Translations under genes and position numbers: made by a program
In this document: positions 1-7,275 of the stretch, in pieces
Position numbering within the stretch: position 1 is the first letter of the stretch
Layout: each line of letters begins with the position of its first letter
Notes under the pieces: model-generated
What the model was told of the DNA's origin: nothing
Seen by the model: only the letters and a program-made list of their open reading frames with translations
Databases searched by the model: none
NCBI GenBank assembly: GCA_905192625.1
Contig: CAJJLI010000003.1
Coordinates: 1-17,415 of the forward strand
Length of the DNA: 17,415 nucleotides
Origin: an uncultured Clostridium sp.
GTDB lineage: Bacteria > Bacillota > Clostridia > Lachnospirales > Lachnospiraceae
Direction of reading: 5' to 3'

Positions 1-156
1 AATGGTGCTATATATATGATAAGCACAGAATATTTTAACAGTTGTGAGAGTATCTATGATTCAAAGTGCTTTGCTTTTATAATGAGAAGGGATCATTCTA
101 TCGATATCGATGATGAATTTGATTTTAATATAGCAATGGCTATTATGAATATGTAA
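1..156 (+). CDS. CMP-nonulosonate (sialic/legionaminic-type) cytidylyltransferase, C-terminal end
   Basis: Only the last 51 codons are in the window; frame 1 is open from the first base to the TAA at 154-156. The visible residues include NGAIYM near the start and SIDIDDEFDF near the end. This is the C-terminal signature of the NeuA/LegF/PseF acylneuraminate cytidylyltransferases, in which the IDID aspartates close the active site. Enzymes of this family transfer CMP from CTP to a nine-carbon keto sugar acid in the cytoplasm. The next gene starts 40 bp downstream on the same strand and encodes a Maf protein, the enzyme class thought to use such CMP-sugars on flagellin. That pairing supports a legionaminic, pseudaminic or sialic acid pathway, but the fragment is too short to say which. 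Confidence 0.75.
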   Translation, partial: NGAIYMISTEYFNSCESIYDSKCFAFIMRRDHSIDIDDEFDFNIAMAIMNM

Positions 157-196
157 TTTAAATAATTATATATTATGGATAATAAGGAGAAAAGAA

Positions 197-1882
197 GTGG
201 ACAAAGACATTAAGAGAATATTATATTTAAATTCACAAATTTTAAAATATTCGGATAAAACCATTATATATTTACGATTACAAAATTATAATAAAGCACT
301 ATTCTTTTCGTCTAAAACAATAGATATTTTGATGGAAGTGTTTGAGGATATTATAAATAAAAAAAGTTACTTCAATGTTGATTTTGATATTGTCGACGTG
401 AATTATATAAACCAAATGTTGAGAGGTCTACTAGACGCTCAAGATAACTACGATTATATTCTACTAGCAGACTTATACGAGATGCAACTTAATACATTCA
501 TCTTACAGTTACAAGAATTTATTATAAGTAAAGAATCGTTAGAGTATAGTATAGTCAATTACGAAAAAAATCTGAGTTTGATTAATAAAAAGGATAATAG
601 ACTGTATAGATTAATGCAAAAGCAAAAAATGCTTGAGGATATATTAAATGAAAAGTATTCTATAGAGTATACATCGTGTGGAATGCCTACATTGGCATTG
701 TATGATAATGAAAAGAAATATTATTTACACAGCAATGGGCAGATTTATCGCGAAGCTGGTATGCTTGCAAGAGAGTGGTTTTTTGATGATAAATCAAAAT
801 ATATTATATACGGTTTAGGACTTGGGTATCATGTTATGGAACTTATGGAATTAGATGAAACCATAACTATTAAGATATTTGAGAGTGATCTAAATATAAT
901 ACAGTTAGCATGTGCATTCTCAGACATGGAGAAAATTCTAACTAACCCAAGGGTTGAAATAATTTATGACCCTTTATTTGAATTTTTAAGTAAAGAAATT
1001 AAAGGTATAGATGAGGATACATCATATGTTATTCATTATCCCTCTATGAGAAATATTAAAGATTCTAGAATTAAAGTCCAGCTTGAAGACTATTTTGTTG
1101 AATATAGTTCTATTAATAATCAACTACATAAATTGAATAATAACTTTAAAAATAATATTTTACATAGTGATGAGAGTATTGAGACTATTAAAGAACAATT
1201 TATAGGAAAAGATATATATATTATTGCTGCTGGCCCATCACTTGATAAGAATTATTTGAAATTAAAAGATATCAATAAGAATAGTATTATATTAGCTACA
1301 GGTACTGTCTATAAAAAATTAATAAAGGCAGGTATAGAACCAGATTATATAATTATTATAGATGCTAACCCGGAGGTGTATTATCAAATTGAAGGAATTG
1401 AAGAGTTAAAGATTCCATTGATTTACTTATCTACAGTATATAATAAAGTCGTAGAAAACTATAGAGCCAAAAAATACATAATTCTACAAAATGGTTATGA
1501 TAAAGCAGAGAAGTATGCTGCTAAGATGGGGTATAAGCTTTTTGATACGGGTGGATCTGTAAGCACTACAGCTTTAGATATTGCTTTACAACTTGGCTGT
1601 AAACGAATTATTTTTCTAGGACTTGATTTAGCCTATTCTAATAATCAAGACCATGCTCATGACATATCGTCAATCAATAAAATAACTACAAATAATCTAA
1701 GATTAGTTGATGGCATTTATGGAGATAAAGTTAAAACTAGTAAAAACTTAGACATCTATAGGAAATGGATTGAAAAAAGGATTAGTGGTGTAGAAGGTAT
1801 CGATATTATTGATGCAACAGAGGGTGGAGCTAGGATATCAGGCATGAAAATAGTAACATTGAGTGAAGTTATAAGTAAATGA
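197..1882 (+). CDS. Motility accessory factor (Maf), MptE-like DUF115 flagellin glycosyltransferase
   Basis: A 561-residue protein starting at GTG 197, with AAGGAGA at 184-190 placed 6 bp upstream. Residues 1-200 are a helical N-terminal region. Residues 203-330 form a first Rossmann-like part (IIYGLGLGYH at 203-212, SIHYPS-like VIHYPS at 278-283). The core MptE-like domain follows: AAGPSLD at 344-350, EPD at 381-383, GGSVSTTALDIA at 452-463, GLDLAYS at 475-481 and ATEGGARI at 540-547. These match the Maf/DUF115 family, whose members attach nonulosonic acids to flagellin in Campylobacter, Geobacillus, Clostridium and others. Length and motifs are complete, so it is probably active in the cytoplasm. 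The CMP-sugar synthetase just upstream is its likely donor supplier. A truncated paralogue lies at 15098-16078. Family assignment is firm; donor and acceptor are inferred. Confidence 0.88.
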   Translation: MDKDIKRILYLNSQILKYSDKTIIYLRLQNYNKALFFSSKTIDILMEVFEDIINKKSYFNVDFDIVDVNYINQMLRGLLDAQDNYDYILLADLYEMQLNTFILQLQEFIISKESLEYSIVNYEKNLSLINKKDNRLYRLMQKQKMLEDILNEKYSIEYTSCGMPTLALYDNEKKYYLHSNGQIYREAGMLAREWFFDDKSKYIIYGLGLGYHVMELMELDETITIKIFESDLNIIQLACAFSDMEKILTNPRVEIIYDPLFEFLSKEIKGIDEDTSYVIHYPSMRNIKDSRIKVQLEDYFVEYSSINNQLHKLNNNFKNNILHSDESIETIKEQFIGKDIYIIAAGPSLDKNYLKLKDINKNSIILATGTVYKKLIKAGIEPDYIIIIDANPEVYYQIEGIEELKIPLIYLSTVYNKVVENYRAKKYIILQNGYDKAEKYAAKMGYKLFDTGGSVSTTALDIALQLGCKRIIFLGLDLAYSNNQDHAHDISSINKITTNNLRLVDGIYGDKVKTSKNLDIYRKWIEKRISGVEGIDIIDATEGGARISGMKIVTLSEVISK

Positions 1883-2002
1883 AATTATGATTTATTAATT
1901 AAATTATCAAATGGTAAGCTTTATGATGAAAAATCCACTTAGAAAATAGCTGTGTAAAAATCGGAAGGGTAATTTAAGTAGCCTATAGGAGATAAAATTT
2001 TT

Positions 2003-3577
2003 ATGTTAGATTTAACTAAACAAGTTCTACAGAATTTGATAAAATTGGTTCAAGCATACCGTAATGGTGAATCTTCAGAGTCTACAATGTACTATGTAGA
2101 CGATATAAAAAAAGTATTTATAAAATTAAATTCAATGAATTTAATAAATGATTTTTATGAGAGTATTAGGAATGAATTTAGTAGCGAGGCAGATATATAT
2201 ATATTACTCCTATCTGTCATATATAATTATGTAAATGATGAAGAAAGTTTAATGGAGATTATGTATCTTTTATGTCAGGATAAAATTGAATTTTTTACAG
2301 GTTTAAATGTTAGAACACAGATAGAATCCTGTATCTTTAGGAATCCGAATATTAGTCGTAATTATAGATTGAGAAGGAAGATACATAAAAGTCAATTATT
2401 AAAGCTAGGGGAGATGTTAAATCTAGAATTACCATATAGGCCGTACAGCAAAAGAAATGAAAAAAGAATTGTGATTGTAACAAATCAGTTATTAGTTGAT
2501 TTACATGCTCCTACCAACATAACAAAGGAAATATGCTATATTTTGCAAAAAAAAATGGGATTTGAAGTTTTATTAATTGTTGCAGTTGAGGGTACGGGAA
2601 GTGTTGATATAAAAGATATATGGTTTGATCCGATAAAGATAAATTATGTAACAGAATATACTGGAAATTTTTTAATAGAGAGAAATGGAGAACAGATTGC
2701 TGGTTATCAAATTATCATATCTCAAAATAATTTAGATGAATTGAGACGTTTGGTTGTAGATGTTTATAATTATAACCCGGCGTACGTATGGTATATGGGT
2801 GGTTTGACGTTATTTGCTGACTTGTTTAGAGATTGTACTACAGTATTAGCGATGCCTTTTACAGATGGTTATGCTATTTCTGAAGCTCCAATTATGGTGA
2901 ATTATCTAAATAGCCAATCTAACGATGTTAAGGACATGGAAAGTTATTTAAAAGAAACGAATCAAATTTCAGTACATTACGATTATAGGATACCTGTAAA
3001 ATCATCTGATAAGCAATATGCTAGAACTGATTTTGCATTAAAGAACAACGACTTTGTGATATCTATAGTAGGTAATAGACTGGATACGGAGATTACGGAT
3101 GATTTTATCTTGTTCTTAAAGAAGGTATTGGGGATTGATCCCAATGTAGTAATTGTATTTATTGGTGTTTATGAACATTATAATATGTTATTAGAAGATA
3201 AGGTATTTAAAGATAAAACAAGGTATCTAGGATTCCAAGATGATTTATTAGGTATATTAACAATGATGGATTTGTTTTTAAATCCACCAAGGCAAGGGGG
3301 AGGAACAGGTGCTATTTATTCATTATATAATGGTGTTCCAGTTGTTACATTAGATCATTGTGATGTAGCTAATTTTGTTTCAAAAGAAGATGTATGTGCT
3401 AATGATATTCAGATGTTAGATCGTATAGAAAAATATATAACTGATCCAGTTTATTATGAAAAGAAGAGCAAAGATGCTATAAACATCCGATTACAACTAA
3501 GCGAGAATAATTTAACAATATCTACTAATGAATTACTCGATGAAGTTAAGAAAATTGCTGTATTAAGGGATACTTAG
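2003..3577 (+). CDS. GT-B fold glycosyltransferase, flagellar/surface glycan locus
   Basis: A 524-residue soluble protein with ATG at 2003 and AGGAGA at 1987-1992. Residues 1-145 are helical and charged and I do not recognise them. A first Rossmann domain begins around 154 (RIVIVTNQLL, then HAPTNITKE). A second, from about 345, ends in a nucleotide-sugar-binding segment at roughly 425-447 (LNPPRQGGGTG, then YNGVPVV), the usual C-terminal donor site of GT4/GT41-like GT-B enzymes. No signal peptide or membrane segment is visible. It lies 120 bp after the Maf gene and 43 bp before the aminotransferase, which implies a cytoplasmic role in building a glycan, perhaps directly on flagellin. Acceptor and sugar cannot be read from the sequence. 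The N-terminal helical extension could be a protein-acceptor module, but that is a guess. Confidence 0.7.
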   Translation: MLDLTKQVLQNLIKLVQAYRNGESSESTMYYVDDIKKVFIKLNSMNLINDFYESIRNEFSSEADIYILLLSVIYNYVNDEESLMEIMYLLCQDKIEFFTGLNVRTQIESCIFRNPNISRNYRLRRKIHKSQLLKLGEMLNLELPYRPYSKRNEKRIVIVTNQLLVDLHAPTNITKEICYILQKKMGFEVLLIVAVEGTGSVDIKDIWFDPIKINYVTEYTGNFLIERNGEQIAGYQIIISQNNLDELRRLVVDVYNYNPAYVWYMGGLTLFADLFRDCTTVLAMPFTDGYAISEAPIMVNYLNSQSNDVKDMESYLKETNQISVHYDYRIPVKSSDKQYARTDFALKNNDFVISIVGNRLDTEITDDFILFLKKVLGIDPNVVIVFIGVYEHYNMLLEDKVFKDKTRYLGFQDDLLGILTMMDLFLNPPRQGGGTGAIYSLYNGVPVVTLDHCDVANFVSKEDVCANDIQMLDRIEKYITDPVYYEKKSKDAINIRLQLSENNLTISTNELLDEVKKIAVLRDT

Positions 3578-3620
3578 TAACTAATCGAAAATATAAATAT
3601 ACATGTTAGGGGGAAAGAAG

Positions 3621-4730
3621 ATGAATAATCCTATTTTTGTAACTCGCGCATCTATGCCTCCGATTGAGGAATATATGAATCAAATTAAACCATTATGGGA
3701 CTCAGCTTGGCTTACTAATATGGGGATAATACATCAACAGTTTGAGACAGAATTATTAAGTTATTTAAGAGTTCCAAACTTATCTTTATTAGTAAATGGA
3801 CACATGGCTCTTGAGATGACTCTACAAGCTTTAAAACTTAGTGGGGAAGTCATTACTACACCTTTCACTTTTGCATCAACCACGCATGCAATAGTAAGAA
3901 ATGGATTAACACCAGTCTTTTGTGATATCAATCAACAAAATTATACTATTGATGTAAACAAAATCGAAGAATTAATAACAGAAAAGACAACAGCAATTCT
4001 TCCTGTACATATTTATGGCCAGATATGTGATGTAAAAGCAATTGAACATATTGCTCAAAAGCATAATTTAAAAGTCGTTTATGATGCAGCTCATAGTTTT
4101 GGTGTAAAGTTAAATAATATAGGAATAGGAACATTTGGTGACGCATCAATATTTAGCTTTCATGCTACTAAAGTATTTAATTCTATAGAAGGGGGAGCTG
4201 TAACTTTTACGGAAAAGCAAATTGGAGATGAGTTATATAAACTTAAGAACTTTGGGATTCTATCTGAAACAGAGGTGGATGGTGTTGGAGCTAATGCCAA
4301 AATGAATGAATTTCAAGCAGCTATGGGAGTATGTAATTTGCGGCATGTTGATGAAGAAATATATAAGAGAAAATGTATAGTAGAACGTTACAAAGATAAT
4401 TTAGATAACTTAATGGGTTTAAGAATATTAGAGGAACAAAAGAATGTTACAACAAATTATGCATATTTCCCCATATTAATCGATGAAACTATATTTGGTA
4501 TAGACAGAGATACTATGTACAATAAACTTAAAGAAAAAAACATTTTTACAAGAAAGTATTTTTATCCTTTAACTAGTCAATTTCAATGTTATGAAGGGAA
4601 ATTTGGTATTGAAAATACTCCTATTGCCCAATATGTATCTGAAAGAATCTTAACATTACCTTTATATGCAGAAATGAAACTAGATGAAGTAGATTTAATA
4701 TGTAATTACATTTTAGATCTGAAAAAATGA
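3621..4730 (+). CDS. DegT/DnrJ/EryC1/StrS sugar aminotransferase (VioA/FdtB-like)
   Basis: A PLP-dependent aminotransferase that would convert a keto group on an NDP-sugar to an amine. I chose ATG 3621 (369 residues) over the upstream in-frame ATG 3603 because AGGGGG at 3608-3613 sits 7 bp before it and lies inside the longer reading frame. The protein opens with the VTRASMPP and WLTN..I..QFE pattern of the VioA/FdtB branch. It has the TTPFTF segment, then YDAAHSFG, then SFHATKVFN, whose lysine (residue 184 in this numbering, codon 4170-4172) is the expected Schiff-base lysine. Length is normal for the family. The next gene is a NeuD/PglD-like acetyltransferase, so the amine is probably N-acetylated at once, giving a 4- or 3-acetamido-deoxy sugar. 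The dehydratase needed to make the keto sugar is not in this window. Confidence 0.87.
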   Translation: MNNPIFVTRASMPPIEEYMNQIKPLWDSAWLTNMGIIHQQFETELLSYLRVPNLSLLVNGHMALEMTLQALKLSGEVITTPFTFASTTHAIVRNGLTPVFCDINQQNYTIDVNKIEELITEKTTAILPVHIYGQICDVKAIEHIAQKHNLKVVYDAAHSFGVKLNNIGIGTFGDASIFSFHATKVFNSIEGGAVTFTEKQIGDELYKLKNFGILSETEVDGVGANAKMNEFQAAMGVCNLRHVDEEIYKRKCIVERYKDNLDNLMGLRILEEQKNVTTNYAYFPILIDETIFGIDRDTMYNKLKEKNIFTRKYFYPLTSQFQCYEGKFGIENTPIAQYVSERILTLPLYAEMKLDEVDLICNYILDLKK

Positions 4731-4773
4731 ATAGAGTACTATCATTGAATAAAGTAATGGGAGGAACTAAGAC

Positions 4774-5433
4774 GTGATTTTGGGCATTTATGGAGCTGGC
4801 GGACTTGGACGAGATATATTAATATTAGCTTATCAAATTAATAAAATAGAAAATCGATGGGATGATATAGTTTTTATTGACGATACGAATGGTGTGTTTA
4901 AGGTAAAAGGAACGCGGGTTCTCTCTTTTGATGTAGCCGTTATACTTTATACGAATAAAGAATTGGAATTCATAATTGGTGTAGGTGAGCCTAGATATAG
5001 AAAATTATTAAGGGAGAAAGTAATTAAAGCGAAGTATAGATTAACAAGTATGATTCATCCTTCAGCAATGGTTTCTGAAAGAGACAATATAAGTTCAGGA
5101 GCAATCGTTTGTTATAATTCATTTATATCATGTGATGTAAATATTGGAGTGAATGTTTTGGTACAACCATTAGCATGTATTGGGCATGATAGTCATATAG
5201 GAAGTGATAGTGTTATATCAACATTTGTGAATATTGCAGGCGGTTGTGTGATTGGTAATGAAACATACATTGGTATGCAAGTGCCTATAAAAGAATGTAC
5301 TAAAATTGGAAATAATACTATTATTGGAATGGGATCTGTAGTGATAAAAGATATTCCAGATGGAGTGATAGCGTTTGGTTGCCCAGCAAAAGTAATTCGT
5401 GAAAATATTGATAATAAGGTTTTTAATAAGTAA
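4774..5433 (+). CDS. NeuD/PglD-like sugar acetyltransferase with left-handed beta helix
   Basis: A 219-residue enzyme starting at GTG 4774, with GGGAGGA at 4759-4765 and a spacing of 8 bp. The N-terminus (IYGAGGLGRD, residues 5-14) is the PglD_N-type Rossmann segment that binds the nucleotide-sugar. From about residue 95 on there are imperfect hexapeptide repeats of an acetyl-CoA-binding beta helix. His138 in ACIGHDSHIG matches the catalytic histidine position of PglD-type enzymes. The end, FGCPAKVIRE, is the family's usual finish. It lies 43 bp after the aminotransferase, so the two likely act in sequence: amination, then N-acetylation of a nucleotide-linked sugar. O-acetylation, as in NeuD of sialic acid loci, is the alternative. 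It appears to be the last intact gene of the left-hand glycan operon. Confidence 0.85.
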   Translation: MILGIYGAGGLGRDILILAYQINKIENRWDDIVFIDDTNGVFKVKGTRVLSFDVAVILYTNKELEFIIGVGEPRYRKLLREKVIKAKYRLTSMIHPSAMVSERDNISSGAIVCYNSFISCDVNIGVNVLVQPLACIGHDSHIGSDSVISTFVNIAGGCVIGNETYIGMQVPIKECTKIGNNTIIGMGSVVIKDIPDGVIAFGCPAKVIRENIDNKVFNK

Positions 5434-5570
5434 AATTAGAAATTATTTATTAAAAGATATATCTGGATTACAGAGATAAAATGTTTATTTTAAATGATAG
5501 TATTCTTCTACTATAAAGTTAACTTCTTGTTATTATAGCTATTCATGACATAAGCCCCCCTAAAGTTTTA

Positions 5571-5598
5571 TTGACTTCCCCCTCAAATCCATTAAAAT
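5571..5598 (+). promoter_or_regulatory. SigA-type promoter, copy 1 (of the pseudogene)
   Basis: TTGACT at 5571-5576 and TAAAAT at 5593-5598 are separated by 16 bp. The intact copy at 13958-13986 has 17 bp. Both elements differ from consensus at one base, so it may still fire, but the gene below it is broken. Confidence 0.4.
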
Positions 5599-5607
5599 AA
5601 AACCAAA

Positions 5608-5638
5608 GGAACCGGTCGCGTGAATGGTTCCATTTTTT
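5608..5638 (+). terminator. Leader hairpin plus T6, copy 1 (weakened)
   Basis: GGAACC at 5608-5613 pairs with GGTTCC at 5626-5631 and is followed by six T at 5633-5638. The inner part of the stem is disrupted relative to the perfect copy at 13996-14026: GAA replaces GAC in the right arm. Confidence 0.5.
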
Positions 5639-5681
5639 GTAAACAACCTATAAAAACATTCCGATAAGGGGAGTGGGAGCA

Positions 5682-5933
5682 AGGTTACCATAAGTGCATG
5701 TCTGATTGTAAAAAATGAAGAACAGGTACTGGAGAGATGCTTGCGATGCTTACAACCAATAGTAGATGAAATAATAATAGTAGACACTGGGTCAAGCGAT
5801 GCTACAAAAGAGATAGCTGGGAAATATACCGATAAGATTTACGATTTTGAATGGGTAAATGACTTTGCAGAAGCAAGAAACTTTTCATTTTCCAAGGCAA
5901 GCATGACTATATTTATGTTGCAGATGCCGATGA
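5682..5933 (+). pseudogene. Truncated family 2 glycosyltransferase (5' fragment)
   Basis: This is a near-identical copy of the first 84 or so codons of the gene at 14071. The start codon is lost: the intact copy reads GCAATGGTT, while here one T is missing (GCAAGGTT at 5679-5686). A second single-base deletion (GCATGACT at 5901-5908, against GCATGGACT) shifts the frame just before the DAD metal-binding motif. The gene then stops abruptly at 5933, where unrelated IS66 sequence begins. It therefore cannot make an active enzyme. A short open frame through this region and into the IS relic is accidental. Confidence 0.92.
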
Positions 5934-6175
5934 CTGGTTCCAATCCTTTTCTTGTCGGTATAATGGCATGCCATTGGCATACTTTTGATACATTGCCCAG
6001 ACAACTGACGATGATGAAGCAAGACTATGCTTCATCAAACCTTTAGGAGCTCTCGTGTTGACGATGTAAGGCACATAATCTTCCTTACACTGTGAACATT
6101 TATAAGTAACGCTAACATATTCAAGGACCTTAACACTTGCGGGAATGTACTGTAGTTCCCTATGTACTACTACTG
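5934..6175 (-). mobile_element. IS66-family transposase (TnpC) fragment
   Basis: The minus strand translates through this stretch into a continuous piece of IS66 transposase. It has HRELQYIPA, then the zinc-finger-like YKCSQCKEDY, then RAPKG, then YQKYANGMPLYRQEKDW, a hallmark of the family. Only about 80 residues of the ~500 expected remain. The fragment is cut on its 3' side exactly where the glycosyltransferase pseudogene ends (5933/5934). On its 5' side the reading fades around 6175. No terminal inverted repeat is recognisable. It is a dead remnant, but it marks a site where a transposon and a glycosyltransferase gene were joined by deletion or recombination. Confidence 0.85.
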
Positions 6176-6275
6176 AAAATGATGATTTGAAACAGACAAT
6201 CTGTTCTGATTTTCATTATCAAATTTGTTTTATAAAGGATCTTACCCTGTTTACCTTAAAAAGGGTAAACGCCCC

Positions 6276-6938
6276 CTAGGTAGGTTTGAATTTAGGCAGA
6301 TTGTCAATGTTCACCAAGTACATCATTCAAACTTTAGCTGTAATCTCTGTATGTAAGTAAGCGTCTGCATAAATTGATGCTTACGAAATGTGATACGCCA
6401 ATATTCTTATCTGAAGACGATTTGCATTAACTATTATACTGTGACTGCTATAGGCCACAGCATAGTCGATTTGATTATAAATGTTTTTTTCATAGAGTTC
6501 TTAATCGATATCAGCAGCTAATTTTCGTGGACGACCGTTTTCTTTTAAACGAATGGCGTATGAAGTTTTGTTTGTTTCCAGTTTTTCACGCGTGAGAACA
6601 TCGCAAACCCGCTATCACCGCGAAGAAATATATTGGTCTCAGGATAGTTCGTATGCAAGTCAAGCAATAAGGGATATAAAAAGTTAGGTGCTCCTCTGGA
6701 TGTATAGGTATTGACTGAACGCAACTCTGCCTTTAATAAAACGCCGGTCAATCCATCAAACACTAGTAATGGATATCATTGGTTTTGAAGGATCCTTTAA
6801 AAAATGAAGGATTTCTATTTTATGAGTAAACTCTTTTATTAAGAGCAAGCCTGCATCGTAGGAAAGTTTTCCTCTATTAAAAATTATTTTAATACTGTTA
6901 TTGCAATTTAAGGGAAGTTCATTTAAACTACAAGTCAT
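6276..6938 (-). mobile_element. IS1380-family transposase relic (internal deletion and frameshifts)
   Basis: On the minus strand a start at 6938 has AAAGGAG about 8 bp upstream and encodes the usual IS1380 opening (FNRGKLSYDAGLLLIKEF). Near 6770 the frame jumps: PLLVFDGLTGVLLKAELRS and then FLRGDSGFAMF belong to the DDE core, and roughly 130 residues between the two parts are gone. A further shift near 6590 leads into YAIRLKENGRPRKLA, then a stop, then NANRLQIRILAYH and a C-terminal NIDNLPKF ending at a TAG at 6276-6278. About 220 codons remain of the ~430 expected. Just beyond the end lies a perfect 7-bp inverted repeat, GTTTACC (6249-6255) and GGTAAAC (6264-6270). The element is inactive. 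The 100 bp between this and the IS66 piece hold nothing else that I recognise. Confidence 0.85.
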
Positions 6939-7275
6939 AGGCTTTCTCCTTTGTACGTTGTTGTGGAACTTCTTTTAACAAAGAGGAGGCCTTTTTTCTT
7001 TATCATGACTTCACTTTTTAGGTGAAAGTAATAATCGAAAAAAATACAGTAATAATAAGGTGTTGCTAGACGCTAACAACGTCAGCGTGAATAATTCTGA
7101 ATTATAAAATAAAATGTCTAATAAAAAGACTTGATTAAAAAATCATGATTTATAGTTATAATAGATTATGAATCTGAATTTATACAACATTTGATCTAAT
7201 GAAAATAAGATTCAAAATTCTTAAATTATTGTAAAAAGGAGATAAGATTAAAAGTTCTTACAAAGGTGATAATGT
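6939..7275. other. Intergenic stretch between the IS relic and the sulfatase-like gene
   Basis: There is no gene in these 337 bp. The first part is the leader of the IS1380 relic on the minus strand. A weak plus-strand terminator candidate lies at 6969-6997. TTCAC/GTGAA arms around 7010-7026 form a small hairpin. A TATAAT at 7157-7162 has a TTGATT 20 bp upstream (7131-7136), which is longer than usual spacing, so the promoter of the 7276 gene is not settled. The last 60 bp are A-rich and end in the ribosome binding site AAAGGTGAT at 7262-7270. Confidence 0.6.
6969..6997 (+). terminator. Weak intrinsic terminator candidate
   Basis: CTTCTTT (6969-6975) and AAAGAGG (6980-6986) form a 7-bp stem with one G-T pair around a TAAC loop. 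A run of six T follows at 6992-6997 after a five-base gap. The gap and low GC make it weak. It would insulate the cassette at 7276 from readthrough. Confidence 0.35.

Larger units (their letters stand above)
5556..5933. repeat. Direct repeat, copy 1 (degenerate)
   Basis: About 378 bp here match 13943-14324 in the same orientation with only a few differences. The match starts at CCCCCTAAAG and stops at GATGCCGATGA, after which the two sites differ completely. It covers a promoter, a hairpin, the ribosome binding site and the first ~84 codons of a family 2 glycosyltransferase. Copy 1 carries the damage: a lost T in the start codon, a lost G near 5905, one C fewer between the promoter elements, and mismatches in the hairpin arm. 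Copy 2 reads as the intact ancestor-like version. Such long direct repeats can recombine and delete the segment between them. Confidence 0.95.

Noticed and set aside
3946..4149. Minus-strand open frames inside the aminotransferase and, likewise, inside the genes at 7276, 10453, 11220 and 12803
   Set aside because: They are antisense shadows of well-supported genes with no ribosome sites or recognisable domains.
5741..6046. Open frame of about 100 codons running from the glycosyltransferase fragment into the IS relic
   Set aside because: It begins at an internal TTG, crosses the breakpoint, and its C-terminal part is antisense to the IS66 transposase; it is an artefact of the pseudogene.
7053..7093. 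Short inverted repeats with ACGCT/AGCGT and GACG/CGTC arms as a recombination site
   Set aside because: Arms are only 4-5 bp and the two pairings exclude each other; nothing else marks an attachment site.
7131..7162. TTGATT and TATAAT before the sulfatase-like gene
   Set aside because: The spacing is 20 bp, too long for a confident promoter call.
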